Assembly: GCF_964355755.1 (NCBI RefSeq)
Contig: NC_092678.1
Location: forward strand, 7,908,922-7,972,921
Origin: Antedon mediterranea
Taxonomy: Eukaryota; Echinodermata; Crinoidea; Comatulida; Antedonidae
DNA: 64,000 nucleotides
Direction: 5' to 3'
The position numbers were made by a program, and so were the translations under genes. Under the pieces are notes generated by a model that was not told the origin of the DNA, ran no database searches, and was given only the letters and a program-made list of their open reading frames with translations. Shown one piece after another: positions 24,612-37,144 of this stretch (its first letter is position 1; each line of letters starts with the position of its first letter).

Positions 24612-27491
24612 TTTTTTTTTTCTCTTTTGTGGCGCAAACACCACTTTTATTCACATTCATATTATCTCATATTACATAAAATCGTATTATTTAACTTGTA
24701 AATGTCGTTACAGTTCATAAGTAACATTTTTACATATATGAATTCTGTATTACTCCCTTTTTCATTAATTTTCGTATATTTTGTTATACACTTGACAGGA
24801 TCATCATTATCATCTATCCCGTTTTAAAATAGTTCACACATTTTCATTTGTTTGTTTTCATTTTACAACCCGGATTATACAATATATTTATATACATGAT
24901 AAAAAAAAACCAATAATAGCTCAGTACCACCAGTAACCCGTATCACTGTAATTCTTTTTCGGTTAATCGTATCCAATTAAAAATTATATTATCATAATCT
25001 TATTTCTTAAAGCTACCCATTTTTCTATACTTGTTTCTTTATTGTTATATGTTTCACATTCAATGTTATATAACATATTGATTTTAAATGAATTCCATAA
25101 AGATTTACCCACTGGCTTATTTAGTGCAGATAACATTTTTATTCTATAAATAGTAAATGCTGCAAAAGTGTAAATATAATCTATTAGCTTATCTCCCGTT
25201 CCTAGTATTAATTGTTTAAATGATATATTATTGTGATTTAAACTTACAAAGATACTAAGCATTTTCCTCCAATATTTCTGAATAAATCTACAACTAAAAA
25301 ACAAATGATTTTCATTTTCAATTTCTCCACATTTGTCACACGTTTGTGTTTCCTTAACTTTCCACTGATACAGCCGTTTGTTGGTAGGCAGTATTCTATG
25401 TAACATCTTATAATTGAATTGTGCTAGTTTCTTATCTTTCATTTTACATACTTTCCGTAACCAAGAAGTTTTCCAATCAATGTTGTTATCATTGAAGTAC
25501 TCTTCCCATTTTAGTTGTGACATTGGAATAATGAAATATTCTTTCACAAACCATGAGTATATTAGTTTGGTAGTATTAATCTCATACTTGGTCCCAACTA
25601 ATTCATCATTATCATCACAATTGAAAATATCTACCTCCTTAATAATACGTTTCCATTGAATTGGTATTGCCTTAATAAAGCACAAATACTCATTTAACCA
25701 GTTTGTTTTACATTGTAGTTTCACCAGTATTTCGTTTGATGTTAAAAAAGTGTTCTTATTAACAATGTCTTTAATACTGATAATGCCACTGTCAATCCAA
25801 TGCTTGTAGAAAAGCGATTTTTTTTTTAGTTTAACGTAGTGGTTTCCCCACAGTTGCTCATTCATTATATCGTTATAAGTTTCAGGTTTTTTTTTAGAGA
25901 TTCTGTTATAATTTATGTAGGCTTTTATCATATTTTTGTAAAACAGTGGAATTTTATCAGAATTAACATCAATAATGTTATAACATGACATATTAAGTAA
26001 AACATTAACATCACATATTTTTTTAATATAATACATTGGAATATTTTTCCATTTAGCACCATCATCATTCATAATTCTTTTTAACCAGCCACACATGAGT
26101 GCGTTAACATGAAGAGTAAAATCAGGCATTTTAATGCCTCCCATCTCAACATCACCAATTAGAGTTTTTCTTTTTATCTTTTTCCTTTTATTGTTCCAAA
26201 TAAAATTATATATTAGATTTGTAACTTGTGTATATACATATTTTGGAACATCAGTGATACTTGCAGCATATGTTAATTTAGATAGTGCAAGAATTTTCAG
26301 GATTATTATTCTACCAAAAATTGAGAGATTTCTAGCATTCCATTGTTTTAAAGTCTTTTCTAGCTCTATTAATTTAACATCCCAGTTTTTTCTGGTACAT
26401 TCTTCTGTATTATACCCTACATATATGCCTAAAATTTTGATCGGGTGTTTTACCCAATTTAATTCTAAAGGTCTATCTATTCTGTTCTTCCATTTACCAA
26501 TCCAAAAAGCATTGTTTTTTTTTTATTTAGTGTCATTCCAGATACTTCACAAAAACGTTCAATTACACTGACTGCTGACTTAATACTTTTGTCATTACCA
26601 ACATACAAAACAGTATCCTCGGCTAATTGGCTTATTCTAGCTTCTATGTTATTTTCATTATTTGGAAGTTTAATACCCTTATAGTCATCTTTGTTTCTTA
26701 TTCTAGATGCCATTACTTCAACCACTAAAATGAATAACAGAGCAGATAGAGGACAACCTTGTCTAATACCTCTTTCCATTTTAAAATTGTTTGAAACCCA
26801 ACCATTGTTAACTGTGACACATTCAACGTTATTGTATAATACTTTTACCCAGTTACAAAAGAACATTCCAAAGTTAAACTTTTCTAGAACATTGAACATA
26901 AAATCTCTACTAATAGAGTCAAAAGCCTTCTTAAAATCTACGGTAATTATTGCCCCTTCGATATCATTACACTCTGTATAATAAAGCAGGTCTTCTATTA
27001 ACCGAATGTTTTCACCAGCGAAACGGCCTTTTATATAACCTTTTTGGTCTGAACTTACTATTGATTTAATAACCATTTTAAGTATGTTACTTAATACATG
27101 TGCAAGAATTTTGTAATCGGTGTTTAAGAGGGTAATGGGACGCCAATTATTCAAATTTTCTCTTTCTCCATCCTTGAACAAAAGGGTGATTACACCTCGT
27201 TTTTGCGAAAAGGATAATTCTTGAGAATTATAACTTTCATTTAACGCATCGCAAATTAAATGTTTAATATTATTCCAAAAGAACACATAAAATTCAACAC
27301 TTAGACCATCCGATCCAGGTGTTTTATTTTTTTCCATCATTGAAATGGCCTTTTTACATTCATCAATAGTGACGTAACCTTCACAATTTTCTTTTTCTAT
27401 TTCTGAAAGCTTGTTTATAATAGAATTACAAAGGTATTTATTAATTTTTCCAGGGTTTATAACATTTTTTGCGTATAAACCTTCGAAATGT
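24612..27491 (-). mobile_element. LINE B, Tx1/L1-like, 5'-truncated, inside LINE A
   Basis: Flanked by a 15-bp target duplication, AGTGGTGAAAAAATT on the minus strand (24597-24611 and 27492-27506). A poly(A) tail adjoins the left copy. It is 2,880 bp, truncated just upstream of the RT. This is the innermost and therefore youngest layer of the nest, and its coding frame is the best preserved of the LINEs here. Confidence 0.9.
24984..27491 (-). pseudogene. LINE B reverse transcriptase and C-terminal zinc finger
   Basis: RT motifs NKTPGSDGLSVEFY, NWRPITLLNTDYKILA, ITVDFKKAFDSI and GIRQGCPLSALLFILVVE, then the catalytic box, which reads LAEDTVLY where L1/Tx1 proteins have ADD. A slip in an A-run near 26515 shifts the frame. 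The rest is open to 24984, including GGIKMPDF and the zf-RVT finger CDKCGEIENENHLFFSC. The frameshift and the Asp-to-Glu change in the active site both argue that it is inactive. L1-group assignment rests on GIRQGCPLS and the C-terminal finger. Confidence 0.85.
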
Positions 27492-28822
27492 AATTTTTTC
27501 ACCACTTATAGTAAATTGGGGGTAGTTTATTTGGGATTTCATAAAATTTATATTAATAACATGGCACTTCGAAGGCTTGGGTAGCATGTCATTTTGTTTA
27601 CACCAACAACTCAAGGAATCTAAATGGGATTGAAGTTCTGATGATGTACTATTATTTTTTATATTAATTATTTCTCCCAGTGTTAGATCATCCACAAATT
27701 TCCAACGATTATCAGTGGTGTTACCCGCATCATTCACCATAACGGTAAATATGCTGGGTCCCAGTTTGGTACCCTGGGGGACCCCACACGTTATAGTTCT
27801 TAGTCCAGAACAATGTCCCTTAAATTTCACACACTGGGTGCGATTCATCAGAAAACTGCTAATCGTTGGAATTATCGATGGTCTAACACCAGATTCTATC
27901 ATCTTTGAAATAGCAACATTATGGTTTATCCTATCAAACGCAGTTGTGAAATCAACTGTACATAATGTGGCGTAGGCCCCTGGCACATCAATATTGGATA
28001 TAACCGTATTCAACATATCTACTAAGTAGTGTGTTGTACTAGTTCCTCTCACGTTACCATACTATTTACAATCCAATACTGGTTCGAAATCCGTTTTTAA
28101 CCATCCCGCTAGGAATGATTCAAATACTCTACCCAATATTTTAGTTAGTGAAATAGGTCGTAATTGGCCAACCATTGTCGGTTTTTTAACTTTAGGTACT
28201 GGTACAATTGATGCCGTCTTCTACACAGTTGGAAACACCCCTTCGTTTAGACAGTTATTAAAGATTAAAAACAGGGGTTGTGCTATTTCAAAAGAAAACA
28301 GCTTAATGAGTTTCACCGGAATATCATCTGGGTGGCCAGATTTATTGGAGTTTAATTTGTTTAAACTCTTCCAAATTTCTCCATGGTATATTTTGGGGGG
28401 TGGTTTTGTAGGCAAGTACGAAGGAAGTGTTTCCAATCTGAGTGGTGGAAGCTGGCAACATACTCTTGAGAAATGTTCATTAATTTGTTCAGCCTGTTCT
28501 TCAACAGATTCACCATAATTATTTAATTTAACATTGTCTGACTTATTGTTATATCCTGTAATGTTTTTAATTGTTTTATTCCATTTACCGGGTTGTGCAT
28601 TTTTTAGTCCTTCTATATTATCCTTATAATGTTTCTCTTTAGCTTTGTTAATTTCATACTTTACTTTGTTTCTTAGGCTTCGCCATAAATTTATATTATT
28701 AGATCTATATGCCTTTTGTCGCTCATCAATCAATTTATGTATGCGATAGTTCATCCACGGCTTTTCATTATTTCGTCGTCGAATTACTTTTTGCGGAAAA
28801 TGTTCTTCGTATTTTTGTTTTA
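27492..28822 (-). pseudogene. LINE A RT N-terminal and central part
   Basis: The first portion (28822-28221) holds KPWMNYRIHKLIDERQKAYR and the pre-RT linker to NKSGHPDDIPVKLIK. After slips near 28220 and 28060 the core reads TVDFTTAFDRINHNVA, GVPQGTKLGPSIFTVMVND and a catalytic FVDD (about 27688). It breaks at ...TISGEKI where LINE B entered. FVDD in place of YADD is within the range seen in CR1-like RTs. Confidence 0.82.
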
Positions 28823-31398
28823 GAACATCTTTTCCACATCAGCAATTATGGCAACTTCTTCTTCCCTGAAACGGAGTAGCACCCCCAATAGGTTGCTAGT
28901 CAGGTTTGGTCCGGGTAACAAAACATCATTAAGAGCTACTCCCTGATATCTTGCTCCACAGACGAAAACCACTCTTAATTTCCCAGGTTTCTGGGGATTG
29001 TAAACGCCATGGTGAGGGATATACCATTTGTGTCCATCTTGTATAATTTCGTCAGGTGGTACTCTCTCTGCATATCCCTTGGTTAGCAATTCATCCATGT
29101 AGTTGATGTATTCCATTGCATATGGTTTATCTGCCTTCAGACGACGACATAATGACTCTAGTCGTTTGACTGCTTGTAGTCTGTTGTCAGGCATGACCAC
29201 TTCATTGCGTCTAAAGGGAAGGCTAATTGTAAAGTGATTGTCGGGTCCCTTCACTATGCTTTCGTTTAATTTCCTGAGGAATAATTTATCTTCAACAGAA
29301 TGGTTTTGTGTAAGATCCAAACCACTTTCTGGGAAGTCAATCTCGGTGCTCCTTTTTACTAACTTCTCCAACGTGTCGTAAGTAGACTTTTCTACATTTC
29401 TTCCAACGATGTTTGCTGGGTATGGGTGACTACTTTCGTGGTTACCAATCAAGTTCCAAACGATCCACCTCAGGTTAGTTCTGGTTGCATGGGGAGCGTC
29501 GATAGGTCCTGTTTTTACTTCCAGAGGTGTATAAGCACTTGCTACACCCATGCCTATCAGTAGACCCACTTCTTTACCCTTATCTATCTGGGGTATTTGT
29601 ACGCCTTGTAAATGTGGCCACTTGTCGATGTCCGATTGTTTAGGAAAGTGTGCCTTCTGAATAGGTAAGTTGCTCTTAGTATATGCAGTGTGTATAACAG
29701 TTTCCATATTTCTGTTGTCTAGGGAAGTTACCTTTAGTCCCTTTACCGCCTTTGTTGTTAATCGGTACGTAGACCCCATCGTGTCAATGGTGATACATTC
29801 ATTCCTTCCACCAACGCCAAGTTGTTTTACGAGTGCCTCTGAGCAAAACGAAATGGTGCTCCCTGGATCTAGAAAGGCGTATGTTTCTACTTGGTGTGAG
29901 CATCCAACGCTTACGCGAACTGGGATCACCGCCAAGGCACATTCTCCTTGATTTATCTTGGCACACGCAGCTTGCAGTTGGTTAGGCTGCTTATCGTTAT
30001 TCTTGTTTGTCGTTTCAGTGTTGACAACTGGGTCTTGGTGGAGCGTGGTTGGGTGCCTCCTCTTACATTTGGTGCACGTGTGGCGACTGTTGCAATGTTT
30101 AGCCAAGTGACCAGTAGTTAAGCAGCCGTAGCATAATCTGTGTTCTTTAATGTAGGTTAGTTTCTCTGGTCTTTGCAGGTTGTCGAATTTCCTACATTCT
30201 TCTATTCTGTGTGCGCCTTTACTGCAGTAAAGACAGTCTCTTTGTACTTCAACTGCAGCATAAGCTCCCTTTGGTCTATGTGGTGGTTTGCGCTGAGATA
30301 CCTTTTCGTCTTTAATGTTCCCAAACGTAGGATTACTAAGAATCCTGGACTGTTTTTCTACGAATAGTACAAAGTCGTCAAATTGTACCCTTCTGGTTTC
30401 TTGAATAAGGTCTGTTTTGGTCCTCCATTTGTCTCTCATGCGGTAAGGCAGTTTCAACGTGAGGGTCTGTATGCTACTTGTATGATTTAATTCTTGTAAA
30501 TGATCGAGACTGGAAATGGAGTTCTTACATTCGATAAGTAGTAATGAGTATCTGGACAAAGAATCTTTATCCTCTGCCTTTATCTCAGGAAAGTCCTTTA
30601 ATGATGTAATATAGGCATCCGCCAATCTGAATGGATTACCGTATTTATCTATTAGCGCCTGCTTCGCTTGTCTAAAGCCTTTTCCAGGATCCATAGCTAA
30701 ATAGCTCTTGACCAGATTATTCACCTCACCAGTTGTATATTGTTCTAAGTAGTACAGTTTGTCTCTCTCGCTGCGAACCTTGCCTTCCACCTCGTGCTCA
30801 AAGGCTCTCTTAAATCGTCCATAATCCATTGGGTTGCCGTCGAATTTTGTAAGTCCCCTTTTAGGTAGACTTGTTTGTATCAACCATTGGGACAGTACTT
30901 CTCCCTGTTTTTCAATCAAATTCTGTAGTAGTATATTATGGTCTGTTCAACGGCTGGAGTAGGTGTAATCGGGTAAGGTGCAGAGCTTATTTCGGGTTTA
31001 GGTGTAACTGTGGTCTGATCTGTAGTTGGGTTTGCCCTTGGAAACCATGGTGTTGCATTAGGTGATAGTGTAGGTGGTACTGGTTCTAAGACAGGCTGTA
31101 CCGCTTCGTTTAATGAGTCAAGGTATTGACTAACCTTATCGACCGCATCAGTATTTGGTACCTGAGGTGTATCGTCAGCCGTAATGGAGAATCGTTCTAG
31201 CTCTTTGTCCAAGGAATCTGAGCGGGCTTGTGCTACGGCTAACTTACCCTCTTCTTCTATTTGTTCAAGTTCTAATCTTTTCTGTAAGGTCTTCTTATTA
31301 TATTGAGCTCTCACCTTAGCAACCGCCAATTCAGCTCTTGCTTCTGCTGCTGATATCTCTAATTGGCTACTTCTAGTCGAACTCTGTGTGCTTGACAT
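28823..31398 (-). pseudogene. BEL-2 Gag, protease and RT N-terminal half
   Basis: The Gag ATG (31396-31398) is only 15 nt inside the 5' LTR. A coiled-coil N-terminus (AEARAELAVAKVRAQY) runs to about 30920, where the frame slips. The 699-codon frame below carries the DUF1759-like core (FDGNPMDYGRFKRAFEHEVE), knuckles CLYCSKGAHRIEEC and CYGCLTTGHLAKHC, and a third cluster. The BEL protease (YAFLDPGSTISFCSEALV) follows, then the RT start (KWYIPHHGVYNPQKPGKLRV and ADVEKMF). It ends at the LINE A junction. BEL-1 has the same order and about the same length. Confidence 0.9.
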
Positions 31399-31413
31399 TG
31401 TCAAGTTTCGAAA

Positions 31414-32229
31414 TGTTAACAGGTGTACAGGATAAGTCAGGCAGATAACAACAATCACGATGCTCAGTAATAAATCTATCAAAGTATCTTTATTCTTTTT
31501 TCTTTCTTTCTTTAATTTGAGTATGGTCGAGGATTGAGAGGTTTCTAAACAATGATAAAAACAATGACAAACGTAATTAGCCTAAACTGAGGAATCGAGC
31601 TGATCCCTGTTGTCATGGCAACCGTAACTAGCTGAACAGCGTGTGCTCCATGCATCCATGCACCGAGTGGTGGCTAGGCTAAATTGACCAACGTCAACTA
31701 TATAGGCCTACTATAATACAATATTATGATCGCTGACGGTAGCTTATGCTACTCAGCCTATAAACGTTAACAATATAAAGATTTAACAAACAATAATATG
31801 TCGGCATAACGCCATCAACAAGTTATATAATGAGATCATTCTCAATTTCAATACTGAAGAACAGAGAGACGACAAGCCGTCACCATGATGAACCGCTAGT
31901 CGTTAATTAAAGTTAAATTAACACAGGCCTAGTGATCAATTATTACAATCAGAAAAAACGTACCGAAACTTCTGAATCTTCCTAGTACACTTGAAATCTT
32001 CCTTTATCTATTAACAATATTATCTTAAAGTATCTATCTAGTTTCCCTATGAAACTATACTTTAAACTACACTTTGGATGTTTAGTTCCCCTATAGAACT
32101 ACGAAACCATCTTTAACACATGGGTTTTTTTTGCCATCCTCCTCCGATCATTTCGAAGATTATCGCTAGAGGGCTAATCTAAAATAATTATCTAGCGCCC
32201 TCATCTATATGTATCTTATGAACTTTACA
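31414..32229 (-). repeat. BEL-2 5' LTR
   Basis: 816 bp, partner of 19802-20616. Element-orientation ends are TGTAAAG...TTAACA. Confidence 0.9.
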
Positions 32230-32819
32230 TAACTCATAAGCTGACAAAACAGCATTTTTAACCGCATCATAGCTTTCAAATTGATCATCAGCCAAAGCAG
32301 AAAATACCTCTTGGGCTTTACCCACAAGAGCAGTTTGTAACAACACAGTCCAGTGTCTAGCAGGCCACTTTAATCTATTAGCAATTTTCTCAAAAGCTAA
32401 AAAATATGTCTCTACCTCGTCCTCATTAAACTTGGGAACCCATTTAATATTCTGAGTAATCTCTGAATCATTAGGTGTAGAAACCCGTGTGGTGTGACCC
32501 ATTTGGTTAGCTAATTCTAATTTCCTTAACTCAAATTCATGTTTTTCTTTTTCCATTTCTCTTTGAGTTTGCATCTCTAGAATCTCTATTTTTCTTCTTT
32601 CAAAACCTCGACCTCATTCCCTGCAGTTTTTACTGATTCATGAGTAATTAAACCAACATGACTTCCAATCACATTTATCAAGTCATATTTATTCATGGAA
32701 TCATTTATAGATGCTCCAACCCTAGTACCTAGGAGTCGCAAACGCTCCTCTGATAGCTGAGCTACCACCTCAATGGACATGCTATCCAAAAATTCCTCGT
32801 CAAAATCACTTTCTGACAT
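32230..32819 (-). pseudogene. Gypsy Gag N-terminal half
   Basis: Starts MSESDFDEEFLDS (ATG 32817-32819). A slip near 32580 leads into a glutamate/lysine-rich helix (EMEKEKHEFELRKLELA) and the Gag core KWVPKFNEDEVETYFLAFEK, ending AVLSAYEL at the BEL-2 junction. The Gag resumes at 19801 with VPEAYRQ. Gag of this SCAN-like type is usual for Gypsy elements of animals. Confidence 0.85.
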
Positions 32820-33177
32820 AGTTTCTATTTGAAACAAACAAACAAAAACACAGGTTAAAATAATAACCAATATGACGATAATTAAGGCACCAGTAATAAA
32901 TTACCTGCCAAGCCCACACAGTATTAACCCTACCGTGCGCCGTGGTCTCAATAACTAGACCCCTAAAATCAAAGCCAAACCGACGTCTAGTATCACAGGC
33001 AAGCCTACACAAGCCTAAAACAACAACATAGTGTACTGGCTCGACGACCGCCAAACCCCGTTCGTTATAAAACGCCTCTAAACCTAAAACGACCAGCTTA
33101 GAATAAACAACTAAAATTACCATCAGTTCGATCTACAACTACAATTCCGTACTTTGTTCTCGGATGACCCCCCAATT
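32820..33177 (-). other. Gypsy 5' untranslated leader
   Basis: Between the 5' LTR and the Gag ATG. Immediately inside the LTR, reading on the minus strand, AATTGGGGGGTCATCCGAG contains TGG and is the likely primer binding site; I cannot name the tRNA. The ORFs here carry no motif. Confidence 0.6.
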
Positions 33178-33308
33178 TGTTACGGGCTCGCTCGTTAGGC
33201 TGAAACCAACAATAAGAACATATCAAAACACGTTGTAGTTGTCGTCCATCTTTTTTCATCTCTTCACTTTACTCTAGAGGGCTCACTTCCATGTGACAAA
33301 CCCATCAC
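33178..33308 (-). repeat. Gypsy 5' LTR (right copy)
   Basis: Matches 15482-15606 except for about two substitutions and the last 7-8 bases at the outer tip, followed by the AGCAG target duplication. Confidence 0.85.
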
Positions 33309-34557
33309 AGCAGCATATCATTTATATCAGATGAGCTACTTCACAAAACAGGAGCAGAGGGAAAACGGGCCAAACTAAGTATTGACACAATGGGAAATAA
33401 ACATACTATGACCACACAAATCATAAAAGGATTGATGATCAGCAGACTAGATGGTCAAGGGAAGGTGGAGTTACCAGTTGCCTATACTAAAAACAGACTT
33501 CCGATTTCTAGCAGACATATCCCAACCAATGAAGATATCGCAAAATGGCCACACCTAAAAAACACAACAGCAACGAATATTGACACTGGAATTGGCCTTT
33601 TAATTGGAAACACCGTAGCTGAAGCGTATTGCCCACTAGCAACCATTACTGGACCACCTAATGCACCACATGCTACTGTACTAGAACTAGGTTGGGCTGG
33701 TTTATATGGAATTTGGTTAGAGAAGGCAATGACACAGGCCAGAGTCAACCAGCCAACAGAATTGACGTTATCAGTATTACACAATTAGAAGAAAACCAAC
33801 GTTTAGAGAAACTAGTGAGAACGGCCACTGAACTAGATTTTCCTGAAAGAGGACTCGTTCATGCAAAACAACCGTCGAGAGAGGATAAGTTGTTCGTTTC
33901 AAAGGTCAACAATAGCATCCGTCTCATTAATGGACACTACCACATCGATCTGCCATTTAGAGAAGAAACGCCAATACTTCCTAATAATAGGTTTATGGCA
34001 GTTAAGAGACTGGAATGCTTGAAAAACAAACTGCGTCGAAACCAGGAGTTCCAACACGACTACCAAGAGTTTATGAGAGAACTTATACAGAAAGGATTTG
34101 CTGAGAAGGTAGACAATATCGAACCGACGATAGGAAAGACCTGGTACATACCACATCATGGAGTATATAACCCACACAAACCAGGGAAGATACGTGTTGT
34201 CTTCGATTGTGCAGCCAAATTTCAGGGAACATCTCTCAACAATCTATTACTCCCAGGATCTAATATGACAAACAGTTTAGTAGGAGTCTTACTGAGGTTT
34301 CGAGAAGACCCAGTCGCTATAATGGCCGACATTGAGGCCATGTTTCACCAAGTGAAGGTGCCAGTGAAAGATAGAGACTATATGAGATTTTTCTGGTGGC
34401 CAGAAGGAGATGTCAACCAGCAGCCAGTGGAGTGTAGAATGACAGCACATTTGTTTGGAGCAGCGTCTTCTCCTGCTCGCGCCAATATGGCTTTAAGACA
34501 AACAGCTTTAGACAATAGACCAAGTACAGAAGACGAAGTCACGCAACTTCTATATTG
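33309..34557 (+). pseudogene. BEL-1 protease end and RT N-terminal half
   Basis: Continues the protease cut at 15481 (SISFISDELL and SIDTMGNKHTMT). A slip near 33690-33780 leads to the BEL spacer (LDFPERGL, REDKLFVSKVNN) and the RT: WYIPHHGVYNPHKPGKIRVV, LNNLLLPGSNMT, ADIEAMFHQVKVP, RMTAHLFGAASSP. A slip just before 34555 separates this from the YIDD active site, so no functional RT can be made from one frame. Confidence 0.88.
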
Positions 34558-36137
34558 ATGACTGCTTGAAGTCAGTTGGATCAACATCTGATGGTATAAA
34601 TATGGTAAAAAACCTTAAGGAACTCTGTGCAAAAGGCGGGTTTAATCTAGCTAAATGGACCAGTAACAGACGAGACGTCATCAACTCTGTTCCAGTAGAG
34701 AACAGATCAAAGGAACTACAAGCCCTAGCATTTAAGGAAGAAGGAATTCCAAGCGAAAGGGCACTTGGAGTGCAATGGGACCCAAGTAGTGACTGTCTAT
34801 GTTATCAGCTTTTGAGTATTACAGAGCAGCCATGTACCCGAAGGGGCATATTATCTACAATAAGCTCGGTGTTTGATCCTATGGGACTGGCATCGCCCGT
34901 GATGTTAACACCTAAGATTCTTCTTCAAGAACTAATCAAGAAAGGCAGGAATTGGGATAATTCAGTTGAGGGAAATGAATTACGTAGGTGGAAACGCTGG
35001 CTAGAGAGCTTACCTCTAGTTGAGGAATTGCGTGTGCCCAGGTTTGTTACATGTAAACTTAGAACCGACCAAGAACTTCACGTGTTTGCGGACGCAAGCG
35101 AAAATGGTTATGGAGTTGCTATATATGTGCGGTCGCAGGTAGGAGAAACGATCGACAGTAACATACTTTATGGACGATCAAGAGTGGCACCTCTTAAGAA
35201 GATGACGATTCCCAGACTAGAATTAACCGCTGCAACTCTAGCAGTTAAATGTGCAAGTCTAGTTCAAGAAGAAGTTGACACCACATTCAAAAGAGTAATA
35301 TTCTGGACCGATAGCATGCTAGTTCTAAACTACATAAGAAACAACAAAACAAGATTTAGCACCTTTGTAGCAAATAGGTTATCAATCATTCACGAAGGAA
35401 GTGAGTGCGAGCAGTGGAGACACGTGGATACTGCAAATAATCCTGCAGACATAGCTTCACGAGGTATGCACTTAAGCAAGAAGGTGGAGGTTGAAATGTG
35501 GCTAAAGGGGCCGGTGTTCTTAAGAAACAAAGAAGACAAGTGGCCAAAGGGAAACCTAGGAATGGCTTTGCTGTCAATAAGTGACCCAGACGTAAAATAT
35601 GCAGCAGCAGCAACAGTTAATTCATGTGATTATATTGAATCATTGTTTGGAAGATTTTCTAGTTGGAGCCGGTTAAAGGTGTTTGTCGCTTGGATGCTTA
35701 GAGTCAAGGGTAATTTAATGCAACGTTGCAAAACCCGTACACCACCAAAGGGAAGAGTAAGAAGGATTGAGCCAATAACAAGCTCAGAGCTTGATGTCGC
35801 TGAGACAGAAATAATAAGATATCTGCAGTCGGAAGCTTCAAAACAACCTATGGGCAATGACACATCTAAGTTGGACCCCTTTAAGGATGAAAAGGGAATC
35901 ATCAGAGTCGGTGGAAGAATAGCAGGAGCATCTATACCATTAGAAGCTAAACACCCAATATTGCTTTCAAAAACATCCATAGTTGCTGGTATAATAATCA
36001 ATGATATTCACCAACGCATCGGTCATGTAGGAAGGAATGCCGCACTAGCAAGATTCAGAGAGAAGTATTGGGTGACAAGAGCACTTAAGTTGACAAAGAG
36101 TATTCTCTCAAGGTGTGTTACTTGTCACCCAGTATAA
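34530..36137 (+). pseudogene. BEL-1 RT C-terminal half, RNase H, integrase zinc domain
   Basis: FYIDDCLKSVG opens the frame. Next are SSVFDPMGLASPVMLTPKIL (Peptidase_A17/BEL linker), RNase H with HVFADASENGYG, LELTAATLA and WTDSMLVLNY, and then the integrase HHCC (IHQRIGHVGRNAALARFREK, CVTC). The frame ends at 36137 with a slip. A long spacer between RNase H and integrase (about 35480-35960) is normal for this family. Confidence 0.88.
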
Positions 36138-37144
36138 AGATAAAACAAAAACAAACAAACTTGTCGTAGGTATAATTAATGGACGTTTGGAGACCCAGAA
36201 AATGTCTGAATTACCAAAGCAAAGATTAATGAGCGGAGAGAAGCCGTTTACCAGATCTGGAGTTGACTACTTTGGTCCAATAGAAATCAAAAGAGGAAGG
36301 GCAGTCTTAAAACGGTACGGAGTTGTGTTCACATGCTTCAATACACGAGCGATTCATCTAGAAATGGCTGATTCGCTAGATACGGACTCCTGCATAAATG
36401 CTGTAAGGCGATTTATTGCCAGACGAGGTGCTGTAAGATATGCTGTCGGACAACGGAACCAATTTAGTAGGAGCCGACAAGGAGCTAAGAAAGGGAATGA
36501 AGGAATGGAACAACACACAGATTCACACAGTATTAAGACGAGACGGAATAGATTGGAGATTTAATCCTCCAGCTGCCTCCCACCAAGGGGGAGTCTGGGA
36601 AAGAATGATCAGATCAATAAGAAAGGTGTTATATGGATTGTTAAGGGAGCAGACAATAAAACTAAATGATGAAGGTCTGAGGACATTGTTTTGTGAGGTG
36701 GAGGCGATTGTTAACGGACGGCCATTGACAATGCTGTCTGATGATCCTAAGGAAGATCGCCCACTTACGCCGAATCACCTGTTACTGGCACAAGCAGATT
36801 ATATACCTGCTCCATGTATATTCAGTGAGGCAGATGTATATCGTAAGAGATGGAGACAGGCGCAATACCTGGTTAATGTATTCTGGGCAAGATGGAGGAA
36901 GGAGTATTTGGCGACATTGATGGAGCGTCAGAAATGGTTTAAAGAGCGTAGAACTGTGGATGTAGGAGACATTGTTATAATTGCGGAGAATTCCCCAAGA
37001 GGACAGTGGCGAATGGCAAGAGTGTTGGAAGTTTATAAGGATGCAAGAGGACTGGTGAGATCCGTTAAGCTGAGAACTGCAAGCGCTGAACTGGTACGGC
37101 CCATCACGAAGTTGGTTGTGATTCTGGAGGCAGAGAGTCAGTAG
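36115..37144 (+). pseudogene. BEL-1 integrase core and C-terminus
   Basis: VDYFGPIEIKRGRAVLKRYG and RAIHLEMADSLDTDSC give the first catalytic Asp region. A one-base slip near 36440 leads to LSDNGTNLVGADKEL (second Asp) and GVWERMIRSIRKV (Glu). The BEL C-terminal domain follows, ending ELVRPITKLVVILEAESQ, with the stop at 37144. About 110 bp of 3' UTR and the polypurine tract follow before the LTR. Confidence 0.88.

Larger units (their letters stand above)
23539..28822 (-). mobile_element. LINE A, 5'-truncated CR1/jockey-like, in BEL-2 RT
   Basis: It lies between BEL-2 codons ...EKMF (right) and QVKVP (left). Its 3' end at the left is AT-rich and ends AATAAATAAATAAATTT plus poly(A). Its own sequence is 23539-24611 plus 27492-28822; LINE B is inserted in the middle. 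There is no clear target duplication; about two bases of the BEL-2 codon are missing at the junction. The 5' truncation removes the endonuclease, as is usual for incomplete LINE insertions. Confidence 0.85.
19802..32229 (-). mobile_element. BEL-2, BEL/Pao LTR retrotransposon inside the Gypsy gag
   Basis: LTRs 19802-20616 and 31414-32229, with 5-bp duplication TAACT at 19797-19801 and 32230-32234. Removing it restores the Gypsy Gag frame across ...AYEL|VPEAY. Its own sequence is 19802-23538 plus 28823-32229, about 7.1 kb, close to BEL-1, and it is cut in the RT by LINE A. A polypurine tract (AGGAGGGCC) precedes the 3' LTR. Gag, protease, RT, RNase H and integrase are present with several frameshifts and one stop codon. 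Confidence 0.92.
15482..33308 (-). mobile_element. Ty3/Gypsy element with integrase before RT (Gmr1-like)
   Basis: Short LTRs, 15482-15606 and 33178-33308, are nearly identical. The 5-bp duplication AGCAG lies at 15477-15481 and 33309-33313. Its own sequence is 15482-19801 plus 32230-33308, about 5.4 kb, with BEL-2 inserted in gag. Reading on the minus strand the domain order is Gag, CCHC, protease, integrase, RT, RNase H. That is the Ty1/Copia order, yet RT and integrase are Ty3/Gypsy in sequence. This combination is the hallmark of the Gmr1-like group known from deuterostomes. A purine run (AAGTGGGGGTTTA) abuts the 3' LTR. The outer tip of the 5' LTR (33300-33308) differs from its partner by a few bases. 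Confidence 0.88.

Noticed and set aside
32806-33123. 105-codon ORF upstream of Gypsy Gag
   Set aside because: Lies in the 5' leader of the element and has no family motif.
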